From: Adenophora triphylla var. japonica | Taxonomy: Eukaryota; Streptophyta; Magnoliopsida; Asterales; Campanulaceae | NCBI GenBank assembly: GCA_022495995.1 | Contig: JAFEMH010002437.1 | Span: 1 to 64,000, forward strand | Direction of reading: 5' to 3' | Length of the DNA stretch: 64,000 nt | Shown here: positions 32,089-43,515 of the stretch, in pieces | How the letters are laid out: each line of letters begins with the position of its first letter | Numbering within the stretch: the stretch's first letter is position 1 | Notes under the pieces: model-generated | Database searches by the model: none | Seen by the model: only the letters and a program-made list of their open reading frames with translations | What the model was told of the DNA's origin: nothing | Position numbers and translations under genes: made by a program

Positions 32089-33912
32089 ATGGTATCTGAT
32101 GGACACACCACTACACCTCCACTGAGAACGAACATGGGAATGCCGGTGGAAACACGAAAGCCGGCGCCGGAAACCGTAATATCAACTTACCTCCTCCCAC
32201 ACCACGCCATGCTAGAAAGGCGACCCGCTCTAATAGCGTTGCTGATGGAACGGGCTTGCCAGATAACAAAAGAAATAAGAGGCCTTTGCCCGCGCCAGAG
32301 ACGGAGCAGCAGCCAAAACGACTACTGGTAGGTCGAACAGTTGCAGGCGACAATCCAGGTCCCTCAACTAATCACCTCAGTAGGAGAGAAATTTTGTTGG
32401 AGCGGGCTAAGTTGCTCCAAGGTTTGTTGGATGTTCATGACGAGTTTCTTGACATGCCAGAATCTCCTAGGGCTGATAGGAAATCTCAGCGACCTGCCCC
32501 GTCCGTTACCTCCCATAGGTGAGCTAATGGAGATGCTAGACAAAATGGAGGACCCAAGTCGTCTGCTGAACAACCAAGAATTGAGATGCCTCCTCCCTCT
32601 TTCATCAACATTGATCCTAGTATCGACTGAAGAAATGGGCTCAACCAACAAAGAGAGCAAGAGGCCGAGTCAGCCTCGAGGAGACAACAAGTTGACGAAA
32701 GGAATAGGCGAAGGTAGCCAGCAAGATCAGTTAGGTCGCAATCCCACAGAGAAAGACGGGGTAGAGACGTGACTCTGCCTAGAAGTGAAAGGCAGAGGGC
32801 CTACTCTAGAGGAGAGCCTCACCAGGAGGAGAGGCAAAGATTTAACAATGTCTCCTATCAGAGGAACGACCAAGATGCTAGGGAGCTGCTGAATCTGAAA
32901 GAAGGTTAGAAAAAATGGAGGCCGACAGAAAGGAGGATGATGGAAAGGGCGAACGAAACTACAATACTCTTAACCTTTGTCCAGAGAGTTACTCGAGCTA
33001 AAGCCTCCCGTGGGCTTCAAGTTGCCTTCATTAGACAAGTATTCAGGTGCGACCAATGCCCTGAACCACATGCAACACTTTGAGGCCACTATGTGTTTGG
33101 TCTCCTCCAAGGATGATGTGTTGTGCAAGGCACTAACCAGCACCTTCACAGGTGCAGCACTGACTTGGTTCCATGGTTTGGCACCGGGCTGCATTACCTC
33201 ATGGGAGTACATGAGGAAGAATTTTTTTGATCGTTTCTCTACAGCTGGGGCCAGAAAGAAGATGGTCACCGACTTGAACAACCCGACTCAGGGCAAAACT
33301 GAAAGCTCCATGAGTTACTACACAAGGTTTAAGGAGATGGTCGACCAAATAGAAGAGGACCTAACAGACAGAGAAGTTATAAACTGCTTCAGGAATGGGG
33401 TATCCTCTCCGGATTTAGACTACGAGCTACAGGTTAGGAGAGTGACTACTTGGCAGGAATTGTTTGAGAGGGCCTACGATGTGGCCATAGCTGAGGAAAG
33501 GAAGGAAAAGAAGAAAGAAAGGGGCTCCAAGCCATCTGAGGCAGGAGAGTCTAACATAGGGGGTCAAGCCAAGAATAATGACAACAACAATAAAGGGAAA
33601 AATAGAACAAGGGCGACTGAGAGAGTGCCTGAGACTTTCACCCCTTTGACAGTAAGCAAAACTGAAATCATGAATTCAGTCGAGCTAGGCCCACCTGCTC
33701 CAATGAACCCATCAAATAAGTTCAGAAGGGACAACAACAAGTATTGTGAGTTCCACAAAGATACGGGTCATACTACAGAGGAGTGCATGAGTCTGAAGCG
33801 GATCATACAGAAATGGGTTGACAGTGGAAAGCTGGATATGTTTGTGAAAGGAGCTCGACCTAGCGGAGGCGAGCGAGCTGCAGGAGGTATGCCAGAACCA
33901 AGGCAGCCTTGA
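32089..33912 (+). pseudogene. Tat-type gag
   Basis: The frame opens at 32089 (MVSDGHTTTPPLRTNMGMPV), about 60 nt after the LTR, and shifts frame several times in the first 800 nt. The rest is open from 32977: the retrotransposon gag domain (LKPPVGFKLPSLDKYSGATN, ALTWFHGLAPGCITSW, FFDRFSTAG) followed by an EERKEKKKERG basic stretch and a zinc-knuckle-like YCEFHKDTGHTTEEC (about 33745-33790). It would form the virus-like particle. Frameshifts upstream of 32977 disable it. Confidence 0.85.
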
Positions 33913-34611
33913 TTGGATTTGGGGGTAATCACCGAGCAAACGAGCAACACCGCCCTGAAACATAAAATTTTTCAGCTCGCCAAGGCTCTGTACGTGCCAC
34001 CTAGGAGCTACATCAAAGAAGAAGTCATCAGTTTCTACCCTGACGAGCTAGCTACCAACATGGCGGCAAGGGAGCAAGTTCTCGTTATTTCGGGGTTAAT
34101 AGATGGTTATACAACGAGCAGAATACTGGCAGACACAGGGGCTTGAAAGGCCATCCTCTAATATAGAACTTTCTTAGAGATGGGTCTGACGAAGGAAAGA
34201 TTGTCGCCCTACGATGGTCGGCTTGAGGGCTTTACCAATCATAGGGTGGAAGCCAAGGGGCAGGTTGAGCTGGAGGTCGACATCGGACAACACCCTTTCA
34301 GGGTCTTGGATAATGTAACTTTCATTGTTATAGATGTGATAAGTGATTATGCTGCTATCTTGGGTATTCCTGGTCAGGTAGCACTAGGAATGGTGGCCTC
34401 AATCCCCCATCAGCGGGTTAAGTTTCCTACCCTGGATGGAGTAGGCTGCGTTCTGAGTACAGCCCGAGCTTATCTTAATCACATCCTCCGAACAAAGAAG
34501 AAGAGAGAGCTAGAAATTAGAACACCCGAGGCAAGCTGGAAACTTTCAAAATCGTATCTACAATCACCTGTGTTGATGAGGCGACCTATCACTCACATGA
34601 CCATGTCATGA
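33913..34611 (+). pseudogene. Tat-type aspartic protease region
   Basis: Continues the gag-pol polyprotein. The active-site motif reads ILADTGA at about 34126-34143 and is followed directly by TGA (34144-34146), where a Ser codon is usual. Downstream are YAAILGIPGQVALGMVASIP and a HQRVKFPT block typical of this lineage. The stop and later shifts inactivate it. Confidence 0.8.
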
Positions 34612-34711
34612 TCGAGCCGACATGTCCCCCCTAAACACTATGGTCGAAACAGATACAGTTATGGTCGACCAAGTCATCATAGGCGAGCTAAGCTTATAGA
34701 TCGACCAAAAC

Positions 34712-35671
34712 TTGGGGGCCACCACTGGGGAGATTGCAGCTGAATTGGATGATATGATTGTTGAAGAGGCTCCACACTTGGAGGCTGATGAAAGACAAAG
34801 GGTTCATGAAATTATCACCGAGACCCTGCAATTCAGAGATGGGCCGGAGCTAGAACTTATGGATGAGCTAGAAAAAGTAATAGCTAATCCCTGCTACCCT
34901 GATCAAAAAATTCAAGTAGGAAGACAGCTGTCATCTGAAGAGAGAGCAGAAATAGTCGAGCTGCGGAAAAAAAGCACAGATGTCTTTGCTTGGCGAGTAG
35001 AAAATATGAGGGGGATCAAGTAAGAGGTGGTCGTTCACAGGCTGGAAGTTAATCCGACAGTCAAACCTAAGGAGCAGAAGCTAAGGAGTTTTGCTCGTGA
35101 TAAAGAGGAGGCAATAAAGCTCGAGGTAAATAAACTCTTAAGTATCATCAAGGAGGCTTACCATACCACCTGGCTGGCAAACGTGGTGATGGTGAAAAAA
35201 GCCAATGTCAAGTGGCGTATGTGTGTCGACTTCACCAATCTCAATCTAGCTTGCCCGAAGGATAGCTACCCACTTCCAATTGACAAACTCGTGGATTCTA
35301 TAGTTGGACATACTACTTTGAGTTTCCTAGACGCATATTCGGGTTACCATCAAATAAAGATGCATAAGGAAGATATAGTGAAGACTGCCTTCCAAGCTGT
35401 TGGAGGTATATACTGCTACAACATGATGCCATTCGGGCTGAAGAATGCCGGGGCGACCTACCAGAGGATGGTCAACAAAGTATTTGCTACCCAAATTGGC
35501 CGAAACATGGAGGCCTACGTCGATGATATGGTCATCAAAACAAAGACCGAACGTCACGTGGTTGACCTAAGGGAAACGTTCGCCAATTTGTGGGCAAACG
35601 ACATGAAACTCAATCCGAGCAAGTGCATATTTGGGGTAGCAGCAGGGAAGTTTCTGGGTTTCATGTCCTGA
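34712..35671 (+). pseudogene. Tat-type reverse transcriptase
   Basis: Leading segment ELRKKSTDVFAWRVENMRGI, one stop at 35022, then VHRLEVNPTVKPKEQKLR and the RT core: KWRMCVDFTNLNLACPKDSY, LSFLDAYSGYHQIKMH, MPFGLKNAGATYQRMVN and the catalytic YVDDMVIKT (about 35518-35544). The YVDD motif is intact. A frameshift occurs at about 35670 (FLGFMS), where the polyprotein continues in another frame. Confidence 0.9.
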
Positions 35672-35741
35672 GAAGATTAAGGCTCTGGTCGACATGAAGG
35701 AGCCTACATGTATTAAAGAAATGCAGTGACTAAACGGTAGG

Positions 35742-36770
35742 GTGTCAGCCCTAGGTTGCTTTATTGCCAAATCAACGGAGAGGTCTCTCCCCTTCTTTAA
35801 ATATTTGAGGGGGACGAAAAGCTTTGAATGGACAGCCGAATGTTCTTCGTCGTTCCAGCAACTTAAGGAGTATCTTGCCACTCCCCCATTATTGAGCAGC
35901 CCGGTTATGGGGGAATCTTTGTTCGTATATCAATCAGTTAGCGACCAAGCTGTGGCCGCCGTGCTAGTTAGAGAAGAAAGGGGGCTTCAAAAGCCTGTTT
36001 ATTATATGAGCAAGGCCCTATCTGACGTAGAGGAAGGTATATTAATGCAGAAAAAGTGGCCTACGCCTTGGTCATTGCATCCAGGAAGTTGCGAGCTTAT
36101 TTCTTAGCTCACCCTATTGTTGTGTTAACAAACGCTCCCCTGAGGAAGATTTTACACAAACCAGAAAGTTCAGGCCGACTACTCAACTGGTCAATAGAGC
36201 TAACATAGTTCGACATTGAGTATAAGGCTCGAAAGGCATTGAAAGCTCAACCTTTGGCAGACTTCTTGGTCGAGCTTACGTTTACCAAGGAAGATAGCAA
36301 AGTGAGAGCTCCTAAGGAGAGTGTGAAGGGAAAGGAGCCTGCAAGTCATCCCTCGGTAAGTTTGCCCGACGATTGCTGGAAGGTTTATTCTGATGGGTCG
36401 GCAACCAAGAATTTTAGCGGGGCTGGAATTGTTCTAGTCGAGCCAGAGATAGGCAAAGTTTTTGAGGAAGCACTGAGGTTCAAATTTGAGGCTTCCAATA
36501 ACCAGGCTGAGTATGAGGCCTTGGTCGCAGCTATTGAGTATGCCAAGTGTTTTAGGGCGACTAAAGTCATGGCCTATCGTGACTCACAGTTAATTGTAAA
36601 CCAAGTCTGAGGGGAGTATGAAGTGCTAAACCCTACCTTAGTCAAATACTGCGACCTAGTGAAGGAGTTGGTCAAAGACTTGGAATTTTGGGAGATACAA
36701 AGGGTAGGTCGAGAAGATAACGATTTGGCTGATATACTCTGAAGTTGGCCACATCGAGACGCAATTTGTT
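35742..36770 (+). pseudogene. Tat-type RNase H plus second (archaeal-type) RNase H
   Basis: The first RNase H region: SALGCFIAKSTERSLPFFKY, FEWTAECSSSFQQLKEYLA, LFVYQSVSDQAVAAVL. After a connection segment follows a second RNase H (about 36377-36610): DDCWKVYSDGSATKNFSGAG, EASNNQAEYEALVAAIEYA and YRDSQLIVNQV. That second domain, with its SDGS, AEYEAL and DSQL acidic positions, is diagnostic for Tat/Ogre elements. The frame decays near 36741 and ends where foreign LTR DNA starts at about 36772, so the integrase is lost. Confidence 0.88.
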
Positions 36771-36772
36771 GG

Positions 36773-37088
36773 TGTTATGCCCTAGGCGTTTAGTTATGTT
36801 TGACTTATAACTTAAACCGCTATGTAATCATCTTTATCATTTATTATAGAGAAAGTTTATTTGGCTTATTATATGTTTGCATGTTTATTATAATAACCTG
36901 CGTCCCTAGTTATTATGAATAACTAGTATAAGTTGGTAATGGATAATCATGGAGATGATTATATGCATGAGAAGCACATTACACTTATGGATACTTGCTA
37001 GAGAACAAGTATTGACATGACCTACCGATGAGATTTATGACATGGTCTATAGTCATATATGTCATAATTTTGAGGAGAGGTTCCTGAC
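36773..37088 (+). mobile_element. LTR-like fragment
   Basis: It starts TGTTATGCCCTAGGCGTTTA exactly where Tat pol coding is lost, and is AT-rich with short inverted repeats (CATGGAGATG, GACATGACC). It looks like the 5' part of an LTR; I see no second copy, no matching end and no duplication, so the assignment is tentative. Confidence 0.35.
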
Positions 37089-37096
37089 TGTTGCCA

Positions 37097-37516
37097 CTAG
37101 ACAAAGCTTGTGGTGTGGCATTCCAAACTATTCAACTGTGGTACCCTGAAGCATTGTTGTGAAGGTCCGAGCCAAATCGATTCCAAGCGGTGGGATCCCA
37201 ACTTCTGCGGCATTCCGAGGTACCCCAACCATAGGAAGACATTCCGTGCGATTTTGTCCCACGAGGGGCTGCCCGAAGCTTGTCCCGCCGAGGTGTATGG
37301 GTCGAAATGATACGTGGTTGAGAGGCCGGCAGAGTGACCCATAGATCGAGAAGCATGGGCTCCGGTAGTAGTCGCATAGGAGGCTGGTGGTGGCATCCTG
37401 GAGTAGTCAGGGCAACCAAGAGTGGGATTGGGGTCCTCCTCGTCTTCCACAGTAAATGTGCCGTCGGGATTAAGGCGGCGGCGAGCCATGGCTACGATAG
37501 CCTCCGGAAGAGGCAT
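37097..37516 (-). pseudogene. Possible gag N-terminus of the reverse element
   Basis: A 139-codon open frame reading MARRRLNPDGTFTVEDEEDP, then NPTLGCPDYSRMPPPASY, a Gly/Ala/Ser-rich segment and SWDKIARNVFLWLGYLGMPQ. It is located where gag should start relative to the LTR at 39-40.9 kb. I do not recognise a specific domain, so gag is a positional inference. The frame may run into foreign DNA at its 3' end. Confidence 0.35.
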
Positions 37517-38049
37517 TCATCTGTGCTTCCTGTTGCAGTCTCATTTGTTCGGCCAATTGATTCCACTACTGTTCTGTCTGGGGAGTCCCGGGAGGCAGAG
37601 TGGTGGTCCCCATTGTTACCAGCTGATGCAGACATTCTGAAAATCGGAGTTGAGGCAAACGGTGAAGCTGACGATGTGCTTGATTCTTCCCAACTAATCA
37701 GACGGTGACCCGGTGTCTGTACCCAAGCCTTGCGAGGTGCTGCGGGAGGAAGATATAAGGGAGGTTCAGACTTTGGGGGTGGAAGAAAAAGGGTAGGTTT
37801 TTAGGCTCAGGGCTCATGCAACATGCAGTTATTTGTTCCCGTTTACTTAACACGTGTTTTATTAAAACCTAAGCGGTTGGAAAAGATTGCTCTTCCTTTT
37901 CGCAAACTACTCTAAGTCCTGGGTCAGTGGGACCAATCACTACGCCTGCGGACCCTCAAGGGCTCCGTAGGGCAAGCGGATCCCACCGACCGAAAAGGAA
38001 AACGAACCTAAGGTCTGGCGGATCATAAAGTCTTAACGCGCACTCGATG

Positions 38050-38390
38050 TAAATTAACGACAAGGCCAGCGTCGAGGGTCAAGATCGAGTCAAAGTGCCT
38101 GACGGGAAATTGGCATGACTCCGACTGATAATAGTCCGCGAGGGATCTTGACTTCGTCGTTGGTTAAGCAGTAATTAGACATGGATTGAGCGTTAATCCT
38201 AGATGACTCGGTGTCATGCCGGAGCCGGTGTATGAGCCAGAAGTGCGAGGCTAAGAAACCGAAGTCCGAGCCCCAGTCAGGATCGGGTCAAAGTTCATGA
38301 CGAAAAATCGGCATGGCTTCGACTGAGTTAGGTCCGCGGGGGATCCTGACTTGGTACGTTGACTAGGGTTTGACCTACTACGGGGCATGC
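38050..38390. repeat. 198-bp imperfect tandem duplication
   Basis: Two copies of a block starting near GTCAAAGT at 38089 and 38287 (GTCAAGATCG/GTCAGGATCG, GGCATGACTCCGACTGA/GGCATGGCTTCGACTGA). It lies in GC-rich non-coding DNA, the leader region of the reverse element. Confidence 0.75.
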
Positions 38391-41030
38391 ACTGACACAG
38401 TCTGACACGGACCGGACCAAAAACCAACCGAGTCTCGGAAAAAGCATGTCACAGACAAGTGCAGGGTCGACACGAGGGTAAATCAATGGCTGTTTGGGTC
38501 GTCCCGTGCTCGCACCGAGAGGCGTAGGAAGGCCTCCTAGGCTGCTACTGAGATTTCCCGGGTTAAGGACGTAGTGTGCAGTGTAAGGTCAACGTGCGCG
38601 TAGTGTGCGGCAGTCTATTTTCCTTTTTGAGTAAAAACATAAATTTTCAAATGTGTCTTAAAATCATGATGCATGCAAGAAAAAGATTTTTTATTTGAAA
38701 ACATGAAAGCACATAAGCACATAAACACATAAAATTCAAACAATTAAGGAAACGGATCCGACAGTCAAAATTTTGACTTTTCCCGGGACGGTCAAAACAA
38801 CAACAAAGCATAACGGGAAAAATGCACACACACACAACAAAAAGTTTCAAGTGTTGGGACGGAAGCTTGACCCACAAAAGTTTTTTTTTTTGAAACTACA
38901 CCGGTACGTGGCATTGTTATACCATATTTTATTCCCGACTCTGGTAAGGAGGCGTTAACAGGAAGTTTAATGGTTTCCATCTATATACCGGGTATCATTT
39001 TTTTTTAAATTTATTTTATTATTATAAAAAAAAAGAAAAATCTTATTATATTCCCAAGAAGTCGCCCACTTGTGATGATGTGCATCCGCGATATTTTTTC
39101 CTTTTTTCTCTTTTTTGGAATTGTTTTGGAAAAAAATCATGTTTTCGGAGTCGCCACGCCGTTTTTAGTTTAAGGGCCAAAACTTTGAAAAATATCCAAT
39201 ATTTAGAGAAAATGAGTTCGGAGGTCACGTTACATTATGGGAAGAACGTTAGTGTTCACCCGAAATGCCTCGTACGATGAGTCTTCCTTACTTGAAAACT
39301 TTTGTTGTGTGTGTGTGTGTGTTTTAAAAGGGGTTTTCTGAAAATAATTGGGACTTTAGGGGTGAGCGAAAAACAGTTTGAAAACGGTGATTAAAGCTGA
39401 AAATAACGAGAAAATTGAGGGCTTGTTTGCAAATGACAATGTCATCCGCGTGGACAAGACTTACGGTGCAATCTTATCCTCGCGTGGCTAACTGCGGTGT
39501 CAATATTTCTACGATTTCCAGTTTAGTCACCGTAATTTTCGAGAAAGTTAAGCTGGATTTACGGGACTTAACTGGAATTATGGCGAAAGACAGAAAGTAA
39601 AAGGGGGATTTGGATTTTTGGCATCCATGCTTGTCCTCTCTTTCCCTAGACTTGAATTAGTGGTCATAAGTGATGAATCCACTTAATCAAGTCATCCCGG
39701 GGGTACGTTGGGACTTTGTGAGCATTTCATTTGCTTGGGAAAGGGGGGGTTTTGACATAAAAAGTAAGTTGACAAGGGAGTTAGGTCAAGATGTATCAAC
39801 TTTAGAGGAAGGTCTCTAAGGTGATCATAGGAAGACCAACCTTGAGACCTATACTCAAGTGTATCTTGTACATCTTGTGTGACCCATTTTGTGTGTCTAG
39901 ATGATGTTCATCAAAGGAAAATGTTCCAAGGTAAGCATCTTAGACAAAGGGGAGGGGAATTTGCAAGGAATGTAAATAATGTTGACCATTTAAAATGATC
40001 ATCTATGGAGATTGACTCCAAGATGACCATATTGAGGTCAAGGAAGCAAATAAAACTAAACATGTAAAGGAGCATGAAATATGAACCATTTGAAGTGGTT
40101 ATTCATGGAGATGAACTCCAAGATGATCATCTTCTTGGTCAAACAAGCAAGTACCAAGAAATATAAAAAAGGGATTGAGGGAATGACATAAAATAAAAAG
40201 GGATAAGGATCATTTTGGAGGATCATCCATGGAAATGGGTTCCATGGAGATCCTCTTGAATCCTTGGGACAAGAGGGAAATGGATGAACAAAAGGAGAAA
40301 GCTAAACTACATGGTATGAGTATGTATGAATGAGAGAAATATGAGTGAAGGGAATAAGGGTTTACCAATTTTTCTTGGGTTTGTGGTTAGGGTTTGAAGG
40401 TTTCAATGGCTTGGAAGTGGTTTTGGGGTGGATTTGGTGTTGAATTTGGTGTGAAATTTTAGTGGTGAGAGTGTTGAGGGCTGTTTGAGAGAGGATTTTG
40501 ACAGAGTAACAGTAGGTTTTATGAATTTTTGGCCTCTTAAAACTGAGGGAGAAGGACTGAATTTATAGGGTTGCTGGATGCTGATCTTATCCGCGTGGAC
40601 AAGATTGTAGGTTCAATCGTGTCCGCACGGACGACCCAAGCAGGCGTGCCTGTCCTGTGCAGAAAAGCAGTTTTGGCATTTTGTTCTTGGTCAATATTCC
40701 TTTTTTTTATTGGAAATGAAAAATATCAGCGAGATTTTGTATATTTTTTTTATTCCTAAGAGGTCCTTCCTCATTCAAATTGTCAAAATAATGTCCAAAA
40801 TGCCCCTAAATGATTATAAATCACTAATTCGGGCTGACGAAACATTAATGACCCAGATTGAGGTACTTACAACAAGGCTCAAAACCTAGAAACCTACATA
40901 TCATTGCAAAGCATACCAACACTCTACAAGTGTTAGCTCCCAACAGCAGGGGAAGGGCATCCATACACTCTAAAAATTCAATGATAAATGGGTCCAGGGG
41001 GAGTCTCAGCCCGGCTTCAAATTGACTATT

Positions 41031-41634
41031 TTAGAAGGCCACCCTAGTTGGATATGTGGTATAGGTCGACCCGAACATGGTAACAAATTCTTTCTTCAGA
41101 TAGTGGGTTAGCCGGAACTCGTCCTTGTTGATCTCGCAGAAACCATAAAGGATGTTTATTCGGGAATCAGAGCCCTTCTTCCCAGCAGCCGGCTTGGGGG
41201 CCACATAACCCCTTTCGTTCTTCCCTTGTGCAACCAATAAGTCAAAAGCATCCACGATCCTGGGGCTCGAAGAGGTGGATGCGTTAGCCTGCCCTTGATC
41301 TGCCATATCTACAGAGGAAGAAACAGGGGAATCAGTCCTACTTACAGACTCAAGCGACCTACATAAGGGCGACCTAGATTCCCTTGTAAATCCTTTTCAA
41401 TTTCTAAGGAAGGAAGATTTATTGCCCCCCCCTAACGTAGAACAAGACTAGGTGATCTAGCGGCTCATGGAAGAGATGAAAGCAAACAACTCTTTGGTCG
41501 TCTGCCTCCAAGTTGCCCAAGTTTTCTCCTACAGGAAGGTCTAGCTCGCTAATACTTAAACCCCACCTGGTCAAGATAGAAACACACTCCTCCCTGATCA
41601 TCTCCTTCCATACCCCGTTTATATGCTTATACAC
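41031..41634 (-). pseudogene. Antisense extra ORF of the Tat-type element
   Basis: Two minus-strand open stretches lie between the pol remnant and the 3' LTR: 41634-41419 (VWKEMIREECVSILTRWGLS, then a VCFHLFHEPLDHLVLFYVRG tail) and 41306-41031 (MADQGQANASTSSSPRIVDA, then SRINILYGFCEINKDEFRLT and GSTYTTYPTRVAF). Some Tat-lineage elements carry an additional ORF in this position, often antisense to gag-pol, of unknown function. A gap between the two stretches indicates decay or an intron. I recognise no domain. Confidence 0.5.
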
Positions 41635-42203
41635 CCTACGGTTAACGGTATACTACCCATACCAAACTCCTGGTTCGCAACTAAAGGTCCTAGCCATGGC
41701 AGAAATAAAGAAAAGCTCAGAAGTAAACCTAAAAGCATGGAAATTGAGGGATACCTTAATTGATTCGAAGACGAGGGGTGTACAGAATGAAACGGAGGAC
41801 GGAATGCACCAGAAATCAGAAATCGCCTTGCTCTGTTCTTGCTGGGGTATATCTCAAATTTAGAAGTTTGTAAAGTGTGAGAAGGAAAATGATTTTCCTT
41901 TTATACCCAATGCTAATTCTTGCTTGAATTGGAAAGGTTTGGGGTTTCAAACGGTTATTCCTCCCAATTAGTGTCAAAAACGGTTCCCAATGCGGTTGTC
42001 CAAACGTCAAACGGGGTAATCATTACAGAATTAAGGCGCTTCAACAGATCTGACCATCAAATCTATCAATGGTCGAGATTGAGACACGTCATCATGGTCG
42101 ATCATCTAGCAGTCCGAGCATCTAGCTGCAATCTACCCAAATCTTCATCAAAATTCTTATAACTTCCTGGTCGACAAAGTCAACTCAGAAAGTTGGGGGC
42201 CAC

Positions 42204-42850
42204 TGAACGGAATAAATGTGACGGGCTAGGCCCAAAGTATAAAGCCCAATTATTCAGGCATTATCATTGCAGTGTCATCAAGCAGGTCGGCCTAATTATT
42301 ACCGACCCAAGGCCCAATGGCAAAGATCAGTCGACCTAGCTCATTGTTCGTCCTCCTTGTTACCGACCTAGCTTTGTCCGACATACGATCCATATCTCAT
42401 ACGGGTATTATCCGGCTACATCATTCAGTCAGGTCGACCTGGACCCATGCAGGCGACCTCGACCTACAAAGGCGTACGTCGACCTACAGAGTCTTAACGT
42501 GCCTACAACTCTTTCCATAACAGAATTCCTACAAATCAGGAGTTATTTATGTACACAATTATTCCCACGATTCTAGGAATTTCATGCAATCCTACTACAA
42601 TTATACTTCGTATTGAAGCCTATAAATACTTTACAACATCAACAATTTAGAGGTAATTGTTATTTGTTAGTTTGAATACATCTTGTTCGTTATAATTTAT
42701 ACGCTCATATACCATACTTACTCTTACGCCCGAGGGTTTAAGCCGGAGATCATTTCGGCTAGTCGTGGATTTTTTGTTTCAGGTCAAAAACTAGAAAATC
42801 AGTCCTGATTGCTGAACATAGACTGATTCAATAAGTTTCTTACAGCAGCA
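42204..42850 (+). repeat. 3' LTR of the Tat-type element
   Basis: 647 bp, starting TGAACGGAATAAATGTGACG after the polypurine tract and ending TTACAGCAGCA. It differs from the 5' LTR by scattered substitutions and a small extra GTCGACCTAC-containing repeat near 42465-42490, so the insertion is not recent. Confidence 0.9.
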
Positions 42851-43258
42851 CATGATTTTTTGGAGAGTTGAGATTTCTAAGAATTCTTACTCTTTCACAT
42901 TTTCTCTCTTCTCTATCACTTTTTTCATACTAACAATATTTATTCAACTTTCACTATATAATTTTCTTAATTTTATGCATATTTTGTGCCTTTTATAATT
43001 ATAATTATAAGAAAAGAGTACAATGAATTAAAACTGTTTTTTTATTATGTCGACTGAATTGTGCTATACAGTATACATCCATCACTACACTATATGCATC
43101 AATCATACTGCATGATTTGACTCAATGCACCAGTTAAAGGTTGGGATCCAATTGTGGGGTATGCAATTAAATAAACAGGTAAAATATGATTTGAGGTTAA
43201 CAAAATTGAACCTGCTTGTAGTATTAACTACCTAAATCCAATCTTTTTTAAATGATTA

Positions 43259-43515
43259 TTCCCTCTGTCTCATAATAGTTTACTCATTTACTATTAAAAA
43301 TGAAAAATAAGAAATAATGTTATTAAAGTAGAAATTGTGAGTGGATAGGAGAGAAAATGAGTGGAGAGAATAGTAAATTTGAAAAGTGTTGTGAGTATGA
43401 CAAGTGAATCCCATAAATAAAGAAGTATTAAAAAGTTTCTTTTTCAGGAAAGTATGACTTTAAAGTGAAACGCCCAAAATAGCAAAATGAGTAAGGTAAT
43501 ATGGAACGGAGGGAA
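43259..43515. mobile_element. Stowaway-like MITE
   Basis: TIRs TTCCCTCTGTCTCATAA and ATGGAACGGAGGGAA with TA on both sides; same family interior (GAGAAAATGAGTGGAGAGAATAG). Confidence 0.85.

Larger units (their letters stand above)
37089..40871 (-). mobile_element. Reverse-oriented gypsy-like LTR element, partial
   Basis: On the minus strand this begins at 40871 with TGTAAGTACCTCAATCTGG, the same start as the solo LTR at 25287. Then come CG-rich palindromes, a TATA box (CCCTATAAATTC, about 40568) and, near 39.2 kb, the CTCCGAACTCA block and ACGGCGTGGCGACTCCG. The LTR ends near 39.05 kb. The interior runs to about 37.1 kb with a 5' untranslated region and a gag-like frame. No pol and no second LTR are present, so the element is truncated by a deletion or by the DNA at 36.77-37.09 kb. 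Confidence 0.65.
31388..42850 (+). mobile_element. Tat-lineage Ty3/gypsy retrotransposon with nested insertions
   Basis: Two LTRs (31388-32027 and 42204-42850) flank a decayed gag-pol that has two RNase H domains, the hallmark of the Tat/Ogre lineage. A polypurine tract (AGTTGGGGGCC, 42191-42201) precedes the right LTR. The integrase is missing: at about 36772 the pol frame runs into unrelated LTR-element DNA, and Tat-type sequence resumes by about 40872. The flanking pentamers (CACGC and CATGA) match only partly, so a target duplication is not secure. Confidence 0.85.

Noticed and set aside
37110..37708. Plus-strand frames (66-124 codons) over the reverse gypsy-like element
   Set aside because: Shadows of the minus-strand gag-like frame and its leader; no domain on this strand.
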